Source of the DNA: JABHGY01 sp964525185
Lineage (GTDB): Bacteria; Fidelibacterota; Marinisomatia; Marinisomatales; UBA1611
NCBI GenBank assembly: GCA_964525185.1
Contig: CAZGFQ010000050.1
Coordinates: forward strand, 1 to 12,984
Length of the DNA: 12,984 bases
Reading direction: 5' to 3'
Part shown: positions 1 through 8,119 of the stretch, piece after piece
Layout of the letters: each line of letters begins with the position of its first letter
Position numbering within the stretch: the first letter of the stretch is position 1
Made by a program: the position numbers and the translations under genes
Notes under the pieces: generated by a model
Seen by the model: the letters and a program-made list of their open reading frames with translations, nothing else
Told to the model about the DNA's origin: nothing
The model's database searches: none

Positions 1-10
1 CTACGAAAAC

Positions 11-39
11 AAAAAGGGTCTCGAAAGAGACCTTTTTTT
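11..39. terminator. Rho-independent terminator hairpin, probably bidirectional
   Basis: The arm at 11-22 pairs with 27-38 around a GAAA tetraloop at 23-26. All 12 pairs match apart from one G-T wobble (16/33). The 3' arm ends in a run of seven T (33-39), and the 5' arm starts with five A, so the structure has a T-tract on either strand. It most likely ends a gene lying left of the window. Confidence 0.85.
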
Positions 40-81
40 GATTTTGGGGTGAAAAGGATGAGAACCCTAGTTCGAGCCGAA

Positions 82-130
82 GTCCCGATCGCATCGGGAC
101 GAAGACCGGCGAAATCCCGAATATCGGGAT
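82..130. repeat. Pair of GC-rich REP-like palindromes
   Basis: Two perfect hairpins lie 13 bases apart. GTCCCGAT at 82-89 pairs with ATCGGGAC at 93-100 around a 3-base loop, and ATCCCGA at 114-120 pairs with TCGGGAT at 124-130 around a 3-base loop. Both share a TCCCGA/TCGGGA stem core. The patch is much richer in G+C than its surroundings. Paired intergenic palindromes of this kind resemble REP/BIME elements, and similar CCCGAT-ATCGGG palindromes are familiar from FCB-group genomes. Whether this one is dispersed through the genome cannot be seen here. Confidence 0.6.
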
Positions 131-159
131 GAGTCAATCCTTCCCCCGCTACGAACGAA

Positions 160-200
160 GAACCCTGATTTCTCGAGAAGAAATTGGGGTTTTTTCTTTT
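160..200 (+). terminator. Probable terminator-like hairpin before the metal-uptake operon
   Basis: AACCC at 161-165 can pair with GGGTT near 187-191, and ATTTC near 168-172 with GAAAT near 179-184. The two helices are separated by small bulges and closed by a TCGA-type loop. A T-rich tract (190-200, TTTTTTTCTTTT-like) follows. The stem is imperfect, so it could also be a leader attenuator for the gene starting at 274. Confidence 0.45.
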
Positions 201-273
201 AAGTATAGTTCTGTTGTTTGTATTCCTTCTCTGTTAAAAGTGTTTATTTTAAAAAAAATAATTATATTTCAGT

Positions 274-600
274 ATGATGAACGTCTTAAAAAATATTCTT
301 TCATTCGGATTAGCTGTCCTATTTGTCTTGGGATCTGTCCATGTGAATTTTCATCACAGCTATCAACCTGACGGGTACAGTATATGTGATGTTGAGTGTA
401 AAGATGAAAGTCATCATTATAGTATCCATAAGTGTGAGCAATGTCTTAATAGAAATCAAAAAATTGTTTACCCAACTGTTAGTGTTGTAACCTATTCAGA
501 AGTGGGTCTAACAGTTAAAACGCTAAAAACGTATCTCACGGAATCTCCTATTCCTTTCAGCTTATATAGTAGGCCACCGCCTAGAATTCACTCTATCTAG
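274..600 (+). CDS. Small secreted or membrane-anchored Cys/His-rich protein, first gene of a putative metal-uptake operon
   Basis: The product is 108 residues and I do not recognise it with certainty. Residues 6-22 are hydrophobic and form a signal peptide or anchor, so the rest should be periplasmic. Four cysteines lie in two close pairs (C38/C42 and C54/C57), interleaved with histidines H27, H28, H47, H48 and H52, a layout suited to metal or heme binding. The C-terminus contains a YSRPPP motif at 98-103. This recalls the RAPP-type ending of DUF2946-like small proteins found near copper and other metal transport genes; the link is from memory. ATG codons at 274 and 277 are both possible and neither has a clear Shine-Dalgarno. 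A lipoprotein and a TonB receptor follow on the same strand, supporting a role in metal handling. Confidence 0.68.
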   Translation: MMNVLKNILSFGLAVLFVLGSVHVNFHHSYQPDGYSICDVECKDESHHYSIHKCEQCLNRNQKIVYPTVSVVTYSEVGLTVKTLKTYLTESPIPFSLYSRPPPRIHSI

Positions 601-619
601 ACAAATTAAAAAACAATAA

Positions 620-637
620 CACCAATATTATTTGGTG
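620..637 (+). other. Weak intergenic hairpin inside the putative metal operon
   Basis: CACCAA at 620-625 pairs with TTGGTG at 632-637 around a 6-base loop. It lies in the 75-base gap between the Cys/His protein and the lipoprotein. There is no immediate T-run, so it is more likely an mRNA-stability or partial-termination structure than a full terminator. Confidence 0.3.
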
Positions 638-662
638 CCAAACTATATTTAAAAAAAGCAAA

Positions 663-668
663 AAGGAG
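663..668 (+). promoter_or_regulatory. Shine-Dalgarno of the lipoprotein gene
   Basis: AAGGAG lies seven bases before the ATG at 676. It fixes that start and places the signal peptide directly at the N-terminus. Confidence 0.8.
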
Positions 669-675
669 CATTGAA

Positions 676-1152
676 ATGCAATCCATATTTTTACGTGCAA
701 CAAAAGCACCACTATTACTAACATTCGTAGGCATTCTATTTTTAACAACTGGATGCGAAGAGGAACAGATCGATGATGAAGTCCATACTGATGCAGACGG
801 ATTCATTCTTAAAAACAAAGAAGGAACTGAAGTATACAGGGAATTCGAAGGGACTACAGAGGGGGCTGTTACATTAAACGTCAATGATACTCTAGAATTA
901 TTTGTCCATTTTCTTGATCATGATGGAAATGAAATTGAACATGAAGAACATGTAGAAGGTGAGGAAGAAGATGTCCTCTTAGTTTCTGGGTTTGATACAT
1001 CCATAGCTATCGTTGGAGTTGAAGAGAATCAAGAAGATGCATTACATGTGATTGGAGTCAGTACAGGATCAACTGATTTTAAAATGCAACTCATACATGG
1101 GGATCATGCGGATTATACATCTACGAATAATGTTCCTGTGAATGTTAATTAG
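676..1152 (+). CDS. Acidic, His-rich lipoprotein, putative metal-binding partner of the TonB receptor
   Basis: The product is 158 residues. A lipoprotein signal peptide is evident: a hydrophobic stretch at 12-23 followed by LTTGC, with the acylated cysteine at position 27. The mature part is very acidic and rich in His, including EHEEHVEGEEE around 88-98, a DHDG motif just before it, and HGDHADY near 141-147. Such clusters commonly bind Zn, Ni, Co or Cu. I know no named family for it. Its stop lies 11 bases inside the start of the TonB-receptor gene, so the two are probably translationally coupled. The receptor's plug resembles ZnuD, so this protein may capture or buffer the same metal. The operon role is inferred; lipid anchoring is well supported. 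Confidence 0.85.
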   Translation: MQSIFLRATKAPLLLTFVGILFLTTGCEEEQIDDEVHTDADGFILKNKEGTEVYREFEGTTEGAVTLNVNDTLELFVHFLDHDGNEIEHEEHVEGEEEDVLLVSGFDTSIAIVGVEENQEDALHVIGVSTGSTDFKMQLIHGDHADYTSTNNVPVNVN

Positions 1153-3358
1153 AAGGATAATCCTAATCTTAGGTATCTTGGGCCAATTAATGGCTCAAGA
1201 TACCATTGTGTCTGGAAAGGTTCTCAATGCTGAGAATCAAACCCCAATCCATGGTGCTAATGTTTTTTCTACTGAATTGGGGACAGGAACTGTTTCACAG
1301 GTCGATGGACAATTTTTATTAAAAGGATTACCCCTAGGAAATGTTGAAATAACATTTTCAATGATGGGATATAAAGATATCGTAAAAGATATCCACATTC
1401 AAAAAGGTGTGAATGATTTGGGGGCTTTATATATGGTCAGCGATACCTTAAAAATTGACCAAGTTAATGTAAGTGCCCATTATGACCTTTTGCCAACACA
1501 ATATGCATCTAGTAGACATATTTTTGGGAAAAAATACCAAGAAAACCTAAAAGGAACATTAGCGCAAACTCTAAATGAAGAAACGGGCCTTTCTATTCGT
1601 ACCATGGGACAGGCAACGTCGCAACCTGTTATACGTGGCTACACTGGAGATAGATTTCTTTTAACAGAAGATGGAGTTACTGCTGGGGATTTATCAAGCA
1701 CATCTATTGATCATGCCATTAGTATGGATATGGCTTCTTTTAATAATATTCGAATTATTCGTGGACCGGAATCATTACTTTATGGGTCAAATACGATTGG
1801 GGGCGCTATAAACGTATCTCGTCAAGCGAATGCAGAATCAAAATTTCACAAAACAAGTGTATGGGGACTTTTTGGTACCGAATCATCGAATCAAAGTACA
1901 TTTGGGAATATGGTTATATATATCCCAATTGCATCTAATCACCAATTTAAAATGTCTCTATTAAACAGAAAAACAAATGACCAGAAAACACCTTTAGGCG
2001 TTTTAGAAAATACAGCATTAACAAATTCTGAAATAACTGGAAGTTATCACAATTTTGGCCAAGCAGATCGTTCTACAATTTCTTTTGAACATATGTCCAT
2101 GGATTATGGAATTCCTGGAAGTTATGAAGGGCATATTAATGGTGTTGATATCCATATGGAAAAAAATACTCAAAAATTCAATTATCATCGAGACTTTTCA
2201 TTCTTTGGATTCCAAACATTTGATTTGGATCAACGATTTATTATGTATAAACATACTGAAATTGAAAAAGGGTATTCGTTCCCTGCCGTCAAAATGAATC
2301 AATCCATTTTTTCATTACAAAACAAATTAACTGGACACCAATTAACAGCAGGATCACTTTTTCAATATAGACATTTTAAAGCAGGTGGCTTTTATTGGAC
2401 TCCGGACACGCGAGAAATTAGTTTAGCTCTATTTGGACTCTACGAAAAAGACTATCATTCATTTACGTTTCAAGCATCATCCCGTGCTGAATATTTAACA
2501 ATTATTCCTGATAAATCTTCTTTGTTTTTATCGAACATAGATATAGATGATTTCCAAAACCGAAAATTTCCAATTATTACCGGTGCATTAGGGGTGATAA
2601 AGGAGGTAAATCATTGGAAAATGTCATTAGGGACAATGTTTGCAGGTCGTACTCCAAGTATTGAAGATTTATATTCGGATGGTCCCCACTTGGGAACCTA
2701 TGCATACGAAATAGGCCAACCTGCTTTAGATCTTGAAAGAACCATTGGACTCGAATCATCAATAGAATACCATAATAACAAAACGGAATTAAAGGTTACA
2801 GGATATCATAATTATAGCCCAAACTTTCATATAAGTACCAAAATGGGAGATGGTTATGTTCCTGGAGCAGATTGGATTGAATGGGGAAGTGGGGCTAGTG
2901 GATGGTTATATAAATATCAAATGAAAGGGTTAGAAACAATAATATATGGTTTTGAATCTGATTTTAGTCATCAAGTTGTACCATGGTTATCTTTCTATAG
3001 TAGTTTATCTATCACGCGTGGAGAAAATATTACTGAACAAACACCCTTAGCTTACATGCCTCCAGATAAAATGTCAGTTTCCACAGCATTTGATTTAAAT
3101 CCATTGTCCGTCACAATCCAATTAAAAAAAGTTCTCCCACAAACAAGATTGGGAGAATTTGAAACTCGTACAGATGGATATATTCTTGCGAATTTAAATG
3201 GAAGTTATGCTATTTATACTCCACGATTAACTCATAAAATAATATTCCAGGTGGATAATATATTTGATACAATATATTATAATCATTTATCTAGAATTAA
3301 ACGTATTATGCCTGAAAAGGGAAGAAATATAGGATTGCAATATAGAATCGTTTTTTAG
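1142..3358 (+). CDS. TonB-dependent outer-membrane receptor, ZnuD-like, probable zinc or other metal uptake
   Basis: The product is 738 residues, a normal length for this family. Residues 1-19 form a signal peptide ending at MAQ. Residues ~22-105 are a carboxypeptidase-regulatory-like beta-sandwich (SGKVLNAENQTPIHGANVF pattern). The plug spans ~118-228, with QPVIRG at 161-166, DLSSTSIDHA at 183-192, and RGPESLLYGSNTIGGAINV at 207-225. The rest is the beta-barrel, ending in an aromatic-rich strand with terminal Phe. The SS-S-DHA segment and the RGP-LLYGS-IGG segment are typical of the ZnuD-type receptor group. Together with the two upstream His-rich genes this favours zinc, although copper or heme is possible. 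The ATG at 1142 overlaps the preceding gene by 11 bases. I saw no recognisable Zur site upstream. Confidence 0.95.
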   Translation: MLIRRIILILGILGQLMAQDTIVSGKVLNAENQTPIHGANVFSTELGTGTVSQVDGQFLLKGLPLGNVEITFSMMGYKDIVKDIHIQKGVNDLGALYMVSDTLKIDQVNVSAHYDLLPTQYASSRHIFGKKYQENLKGTLAQTLNEETGLSIRTMGQATSQPVIRGYTGDRFLLTEDGVTAGDLSSTSIDHAISMDMASFNNIRIIRGPESLLYGSNTIGGAINVSRQANAESKFHKTSVWGLFGTESSNQSTFGNMVIYIPIASNHQFKMSLLNRKTNDQKTPLGVLENTALTNSEITGSYHNFGQADRSTISFEHMSMDYGIPGSYEGHINGVDIHMEKNTQKFNYHRDFSFFGFQTFDLDQRFIMYKHTEIEKGYSFPAVKMNQSIFSLQNKLTGHQLTAGSLFQYRHFKAGGFYWTPDTREISLALFGLYEKDYHSFTFQASSRAEYLTIIPDKSSLFLSNIDIDDFQNRKFPIITGALGVIKEVNHWKMSLGTMFAGRTPSIEDLYSDGPHLGTYAYEIGQPALDLERTIGLESSIEYHNNKTELKVTGYHNYSPNFHISTKMGDGYVPGADWIEWGSGASGWLYKYQMKGLETIIYGFESDFSHQVVPWLSFYSSLSITRGENITEQTPLAYMPPDKMSVSTAFDLNPLSVTIQLKKVLPQTRLGEFETRTDGYILANLNGSYAIYTPRLTHKIIFQVDNIFDTIYYNHLSRIKRIMPEKGRNIGLQYRIVF

Positions 3359-3498
3359 TTTACTGTTCTCTGAGTGATTGTCCTTTCGACATTCTAAAAT
3401 CCTAAACTAACTTAATTCCATCAAGATAAATTGTCCCTATTCTTGGATTAGGTAGAATAAATCAAAATCAGAATCCAGTTTTGAGACAATGGCGGAAT
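3359..3498. other. Convergent intergenic spacer, nothing recognised
   Basis: This lies between the ends of the TonB-receptor gene and the acyltransferase gene, which face each other. I found only a GGATT/AATCC pair with a long loop and no T-run. There is no convincing terminator, repeat or ORF. Confidence 0.5.
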
Positions 3499-4857
3499 TT
3501 AATCTAAAGATTGATTCTCTTTATAATACAGGTTTTTCGCTTTATCTATAAATCGAATAATATGTTGCCGTTTTTCAATCAATTTATATACCTGTCCCCG
3601 TTCTTTATAAAATAAAGATAAAAATTTCAAATGTTGCTTATACTCACGAACACGTTGAATATATTTTAACGCAAAATTACCGGAAGGAATAAGCGTTAAT
3701 CCCCAGACAAGCGTTAATCTCCACTGATGAAAGATCCATTGGACTAAACTTAATTCAATTCCATAAACAATCAGGAAAACGAATAATCCATATATCATTT
3801 TAAAGGGTGCAATTTCAGCTTTTGCATCTGTAGACCGTTTTGCAATCCATCTTGGGAGTTTATAGGGAATATAATTATGGATAAGTCCCCACGCATATAT
3901 TGGGAAACCCACAAGCAAAAAGCTTAATGCTTTTAATCGATTTCTTAGAGTGAGCTGTTTTCCGCCAGGACCTAAAAATGATTCGTGAATGTCTAATTTA
4001 TCCAAATCATCCAAATAGGACGAAAGTAACATTCTAAATTCATCCACTTTTTCTGGGTAATGATCTTGGGTCCATTCTACTGCATCAATGAGGCCTCGGG
4101 TTGCTGAAAAATCATCTCCCTTATTGTCTAATGTATAGCCCATTTCTACCATGAGTTCTTTTTTATAGATTTGTTCTAAACATTCCACTATATCCATCAT
4201 TTCAATTTCATGGACATTCGTGGTTAATTTGGAAAGAGCAGATTCTATCCGAGATGTAATTTGGTGTACCGTTTCAACTGAATCAAGCGAATAAGCTTCT
4301 TCAAATGTTTTAAGAGAAATGGGTTTCCCATACCGGACTAAAATATCACTTCTGAATTTAATGGCATTAGAATAACTCAATCCTACAGGAATAATATTTA
4401 CATTCAGGTTAAAATCATTTTTTTCTTCTGCGCCAAGACCAATACGGGCGGCTCCTGTTTTAATTTTTTCAAGAACGCGGTCCCCCGTAGATACACCTTC
4501 CGGGAAAATGAGAAATGACCCTCCTTTTTCCAATATATCGTATCCCCGGGCAAATGTTCGATCATTTTTATCCATTTGTTTCGGATTATCTTGTTTCCGG
4601 TAAACAGGAACCAGTTTTAACCGGGTTAAAATAGCCCGGTTGAACCATGAGTTAAATAGAGTGCTTTTTGCAAAAAAATGTAATTGCCTTGGGCATGTTG
4701 TACCAATGACTAAAGGATCCATCATTGTATTTGGATGATTCGCTACAAAAATGATAGGGCCACATTCCGGAATATGATCAATATGTTTTGCGGTAATAGA
4801 GTCAAAAAAGACTCTGACAGCTGCGATGGACAATTGTTTTGTTAAAAAATAGAGCAT
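3499..4857 (-). CDS. PlsC-superfamily glycerolipid acyltransferase with C-terminal membrane helices
   Basis: The product is 452 residues. The N-terminal half is a lysophospholipid or glycerol-3-phosphate acyltransferase domain. The catalytic motif NHPNTMMDP has H41 and D47, GAARIGL is at 135-141, FPEGVS at 118-123, and NIIPVGL at 154-160. The His-Asp spacing is HX5D, not the usual HX4D. This spacing is known in a subgroup that includes eukaryotic Gpt2/Sct1-like enzymes and many FCB-group proteins. Residues ~310-330, 353-375 and 380-392 are hydrophobic helices that would anchor it in the inner membrane. It presumably transfers acyl chains to glycerol-3-phosphate or lysophosphatidate in membrane lipid synthesis; the exact acceptor cannot be told. 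Its ATG directly abuts the TAA of the upstream minus-strand gene, so the two are very likely coupled. Confidence 0.93.
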   Translation of the reverse strand: MLYFLTKQLSIAAVRVFFDSITAKHIDHIPECGPIIFVANHPNTMMDPLVIGTTCPRQLHFFAKSTLFNSWFNRAILTRLKLVPVYRKQDNPKQMDKNDRTFARGYDILEKGGSFLIFPEGVSTGDRVLEKIKTGAARIGLGAEEKNDFNLNVNIIPVGLSYSNAIKFRSDILVRYGKPISLKTFEEAYSLDSVETVHQITSRIESALSKLTTNVHEIEMMDIVECLEQIYKKELMVEMGYTLDNKGDDFSATRGLIDAVEWTQDHYPEKVDEFRMLLSSYLDDLDKLDIHESFLGPGGKQLTLRNRLKALSFLLVGFPIYAWGLIHNYIPYKLPRWIAKRSTDAKAEIAPFKMIYGLFVFLIVYGIELSLVQWIFHQWRLTLVWGLTLIPSGNFALKYIQRVREYKQHLKFLSLFYKERGQVYKLIEKRQHIIRFIDKAKNLYYKENQSLD

Positions 4858-5829
4858 TTAATCATTGCATATGGTTCGAATATCAAAAGGAGCAGGGGAA
4901 GGGAGTTTTCCTTCTTGAATCAAATGTTGTAGAAATGTATTCGATGGAGAATCAATTTGAAATGAATCATAAAATGAAAATAAATCCTGTACAAAAGGTG
5001 ATTGAAAAGATTCGCAATAATCCGGCATATTATTCAATACAGGTGTATTCTTTGGCATAAGGGTTAAATTAAAACCATCGTAATAATAGGATGGATTATA
5101 AGATTCATCCCAAAGTGGATTGACGTAATTGCGCATATCAATTGGGTGTGTTAATGCCCAGCCATCCACTGTGTGTAACAGCATCGGATTATCGCCTTCA
5201 CACATATTTCGACCGAGTTGCATACCTTGATAATTTGCTTCTAAATCTGCATAGGAAAATACACCGGATGCGATACGTCCAATAATTGATTTTTCCCCTA
5301 GAATTCCAAACCAAATGGCCATTTCTTCTGCATTTATGTCTGGATTATCCATAAAAATTAAATAGGTTTGATAATACAAATATCCAGACCCTGTGAAATG
5401 GGATAATTTATCAATACCAAAATAAATGCCTCCGATATTAATTATTTCATCAATCTGAATGGATAAACTGGTTTTTTCCAATTCTTCCATTCGTTCTGTT
5501 TTTGATGGAATTCTGAAAATGCTCTTTTTGACTGCTTCAGACCAATCAGGTCGATATAAGTCTAGGTCTGTGGATTCTTTAATCCAGCGTTCTAAATCAG
5601 AATTAAATTTGACGCCAAACTCGGATAATATGGTACTTGCTGCAAATTCACAGGAACAGTCGTTAGGCAATGATTCAAGAGCTATAATCACCATTTCATT
5701 CATTTTGGTATTTAATGGATTCGTTGAATCAGTGAGTGGGTTCCCCCAACTTAAATAATGATCCACTTCACCGCTATAGAGGTGGGTGCAAAATAAAAGA
5801 CAAATGCTTAGTCGATATCTGTGAATCAT
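4858..5829 (-). CDS. Exported protein of unknown function with DKxxHF motif
   Basis: The product is 323 residues from the ATG at 5829. An in-frame ATG at 5892 would add 21 residues, but AGGAGGA at 5841-5835 sits six bases before the 5829 ATG. From there the N-terminus (MIHRYRLSICLLFCTHLYSG) is a good signal peptide. I do not recognise a named family. Residues 140-145 are DKLSHF, similar to the D-K-x-x-H-F motif of YfiM/DUF2279-like and VanZ-like proteins. It is followed by a Gly/aromatic stretch (GSGYLYYQTYL) and, near 189-204, by GVFSYADLEANYQGMQ, which looks conserved. Cysteines at 58, 60, 210, 272 and 321 could form disulfides in the periplasm. The coupled acyltransferase downstream hints at an envelope-lipid role, but that is only an inference. 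Confidence 0.85.
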   Translation of the reverse strand: MIHRYRLSICLLFCTHLYSGEVDHYLSWGNPLTDSTNPLNTKMNEMVIIALESLPNDCSCEFAASTILSEFGVKFNSDLERWIKESTDLDLYRPDWSEAVKKSIFRIPSKTERMEELEKTSLSIQIDEIINIGGIYFGIDKLSHFTGSGYLYYQTYLIFMDNPDINAEEMAIWFGILGEKSIIGRIASGVFSYADLEANYQGMQLGRNMCEGDNPMLLHTVDGWALTHPIDMRNYVNPLWDESYNPSYYYDGFNLTLMPKNTPVLNNMPDYCESFQSPFVQDLFSFYDSFQIDSPSNTFLQHLIQEGKLPSPAPFDIRTICND

Positions 5830-5834
5830 ATAAG

Positions 5835-5841
5835 TCCTCCT
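5835..5841 (-). promoter_or_regulatory. Strong Shine-Dalgarno that decides the start at 5829
   Basis: On the minus strand the sequence reads AGGAGGACTTAT and then ATG. The near-perfect anti-16S match lies at ideal spacing to 5829. The upstream in-frame ATG at 5892 has no such site. Confidence 0.85.
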
Positions 5842-6048
5842 AGTAAAAGATACTGACATAAAAAACGAGTTGCAATAAAGCGGTTTAATCAAAATAAATA
5901 ATTTGAAGTGATAAAAATAAATAATAACTGTTTTATTTAAAATGTTACTTTCAATTGTTAAATTTCTATCTAGAATATTAAAAACATATCAATATAAGTC
6001 TAAATTATCTACATTTGAAGTCAATAATCTAAAATTAATAAACATTAT
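5842..6048. promoter_or_regulatory. AT-rich divergent intergenic region, presumed promoter region for both sides
   Basis: About 200 very AT-rich bases separate the minus-strand exported-protein gene from the plus-strand Wzz-like gene, so promoters for both should lie here. I could not assign -35/-10 pairs with confidence. The best minus-strand match (TTGCAA at 5870-5875, 17 bases, TATCTT at 5852-5847) would start the RNA inside the Shine-Dalgarno, which argues against it. Confidence 0.4.
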
Positions 6049-7137
6049 ATGTCAGAGAATCCACAACAAAACCAAAATATTCAACATCCATATTATTTCG
6101 AAGAAGATACCATTTCTCTTACGGATATTATGTTAACCTTAGCACGGCAATTGAAAGTTATTATTATAACGCCCACGATACTGTGCACATTAACAATCAT
6201 TTATGTATTATTTTTTGCTCAGCCTGTCTTTACATCCACAGCAAAAATAATGTCATCTTCTAGCGGCGGGAGTATGTCTCAGGCAGCAGGATTGGCAGCT
6301 CAATTTGGGATAAATATTCCTACAGGTCAGTCTGAACCGAAATGGGTTTACCCGGAAATCATTAAAAGCCGAACTTTAGCTCGCAATATGCTAAAACGAA
6401 AATTCGATACACAAGAATTTGGGAACCAAAAACCACTATTACGGATTTTAACATATGGAAATGAAGAACCTGAATTCAATGTGGACACTTTAGAAATAAT
6501 GGCTGTTGAAAACTTTCTTGGTATGATTGATATTTCTGAAGATATTAAAACAGCTATATTAACCTTAAGTATTCATGCACCAGAACCAAAATTAGCTGCA
6601 GAAATAAACCAAGTATTAATTGAAGAATTGGATTCTCACCAAAGAGTATACAATAAAGCAAAAACCAGCGATACAAAGCAATTTATTGAAGAACGTATTA
6701 TTGATACAGAAAAAGAACTCGTTGAAGCAGAAGATAATCTCAAAGTTTTTATGGATCGTAACCGACGCATTGAAAATTCACCGGCTTTACAGCTGGAACA
6801 ACAAAGATTGTCTCGAGAAGTAACCGTTTTAATTGGTGTTTTTACAACCTTAAAACAACAATTAGAAACAACAAAAATCGAAGAAGTAAAAGAATCAGAT
6901 TATGTGATTGTATTAGATCCACCCGAAGTGCCGTTAGTTCGTTCTAAACCTAATAAAAAATTAATGGTCATTTTAGCGGGGATTTTAGGTTTAGGTCTAG
7001 GAATGGTTTTAGCTTTTGTCCGTGAATTTGCATCCAATAGTGAAAAAGAAGAAAAAGAGAAAATGTCTGAAGCAAAAACATTGATTCTAAAGAATCTATC
7101 CGATTTTATACCCGGAAAGCCTAAAACTAAAAAATAG
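6049..7137 (+). CDS. Wzz/GumC-type polysaccharide chain-length determinant, inner membrane
   Basis: The product is 362 residues, in the usual range for a polysaccharide co-polymerase without a kinase domain. Topology is classical: a short cytoplasmic N-terminus, a first membrane helix at ~37-57, a periplasmic region, and a second helix at ~304-325. A Pro-rich approach (DPPEVPLVRSKPNKK, 290-304) precedes the second helix and is the signature of the Wzz family. Residues ~205-285 are highly charged and predicted to be coiled-coil. The C-terminal ~35 residues are a Lys/Glu-rich cytoplasmic tail with no Walker motifs, so it is not a tyrosine-kinase fusion. The protein should set polymer length together with a Wzy-type polymerase not present here. 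The ATG at 6049 has an A/T-rich leader without Shine-Dalgarno. It heads the polysaccharide locus. Confidence 0.93.
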   Translation: MSENPQQNQNIQHPYYFEEDTISLTDIMLTLARQLKVIIITPTILCTLTIIYVLFFAQPVFTSTAKIMSSSSGGSMSQAAGLAAQFGINIPTGQSEPKWVYPEIIKSRTLARNMLKRKFDTQEFGNQKPLLRILTYGNEEPEFNVDTLEIMAVENFLGMIDISEDIKTAILTLSIHAPEPKLAAEINQVLIEELDSHQRVYNKAKTSDTKQFIEERIIDTEKELVEAEDNLKVFMDRNRRIENSPALQLEQQRLSREVTVLIGVFTTLKQQLETTKIEEVKESDYVIVLDPPEVPLVRSKPNKKLMVILAGILGLGLGMVLAFVREFASNSEKEEKEKMSEAKTLILKNLSDFIPGKPKTKK

Positions 7138-7222
7138 CCATTATTGGAAACACGATTACATCAAATAGAATATTTGATTCAAAACACATTAACTTCTTGA
7201 TCAATATAATAGAAAGCGTATC

Positions 7223-8098
7223 ATGAAAGGCATCATTTTAGCAGGCGGAAGCGGCACTCGACTTTATCCAATAACCAAGGTGGCGAGTAAGCAATTATTA
7301 CCCATTTATGATAAACCAATGGTGTATTATCCTTTATCAACACTCATGTTAGCAGGGATTCGAGATATACTTATTATTTCAACACCTGAGGATACACCGA
7401 AATACGAAAATCTATTAGGGGATGGCACATCATTAGGGTTGAAACTAACATACGCAGTTCAACCATCGCCGGATGGATTGGCCCAAGCGTTTATATTGGG
7501 AGAATCCTTTATTGGAAATGACGATGTATGTCTCATTCTGGGTGATAATGTGTTTTATGGTGGTGAATTACCAAAACGATTAAAAGAAAGTGTCCAAGAA
7601 GTAAAAAATAATCGAAATGCTGTTGTATTTGGATATTATGTCAATGATCCAGAACGATACGGTGTTGTCGAATTTGATAAGGATGGGAATGCAATTTCTA
7701 TTGAAGAAAAACCCGAGTTTCCTAGAAGTAATTATGCAGTTTCAGGATTATATTTTTATCCAAATGATGTGATTGAAGTTGCTAAAAATCAAAAACCATC
7801 TCCACGAGGCGAATTAGAAATAACAGATGTAAATAGAACTTATCTGTCACAACAAAGATTAAAAGTGGAACAAATGGGTCGAGGCTTTGCATGGCTTGAT
7901 ACTGGGACGCAAGATTCACTTTTAGAAGCATCCCAATTTGTTCAAACTTTAGAAAAACGCCAAGGCATGAAAATTTCATGTATCGAAGAAATTGCCTATC
8001 ATATGAATTATATAACGAGTGAAGATTTGAAAGTATTGGGGAACGAAATGGCCAATAATCCTTATGGACAATATTTACTTAAAGTCGCAGAAGAATAA
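7223..8098 (+). CDS. rmlA: Glucose-1-phosphate thymidylyltransferase (RmlA/RfbA)
   Basis: The product is 291 residues, exactly the normal length. It makes dTDP-glucose and pyrophosphate from dTTP and glucose-1-phosphate, the first step of dTDP-rhamnose and other dTDP-sugar pathways. Visible signatures are the nucleotide loop GGSGTRL at 8-14, KQLLPIYDKP at 23-32, QPSPDGLAQAF at 80-90, LGDNVFYG at 106-113, EEKP at 161-164, RGELEITDVN at 195-204 and WLDTGT at 224-229. Nothing is missing or truncated. The gene follows the Wzz-like gene after 85 bases. The partner genes rmlB, rmlC and rmlD are not in this window, so the final sugar is unknown. No Shine-Dalgarno is evident at the ATG. Confidence 0.98.
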   Translation: MKGIILAGGSGTRLYPITKVASKQLLPIYDKPMVYYPLSTLMLAGIRDILIISTPEDTPKYENLLGDGTSLGLKLTYAVQPSPDGLAQAFILGESFIGNDDVCLILGDNVFYGGELPKRLKESVQEVKNNRNAVVFGYYVNDPERYGVVEFDKDGNAISIEEKPEFPRSNYAVSGLYFYPNDVIEVAKNQKPSPRGELEITDVNRTYLSQQRLKVEQMGRGFAWLDTGTQDSLLEASQFVQTLEKRQGMKISCIEEIAYHMNYITSEDLKVLGNEMANNPYGQYLLKVAEE

Positions 8099-8119
8099 AT
8101 ATTTTATTAAATAGGTTTA

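Noticed and set aside
129..371. 80-codon plus-strand ORF over the terminator region
   Set aside because: It runs through the REP-like hairpins and the second terminator-like stem and overlaps the better-supported gene at 274 in another frame. It has no ribosome-binding site.
5847..5875. Minus-strand promoter TTGCAA / 17 bases / TATCTT
   Set aside because: The spacing is right, but transcription would start at about 5840, inside the Shine-Dalgarno of the gene it should serve.
5830..5892. Upstream in-frame ATG at 5892 for the exported protein
   Set aside because: A strong AGGAGGA before the ATG at 5829, and a clean signal peptide only from there, make the longer form unlikely.
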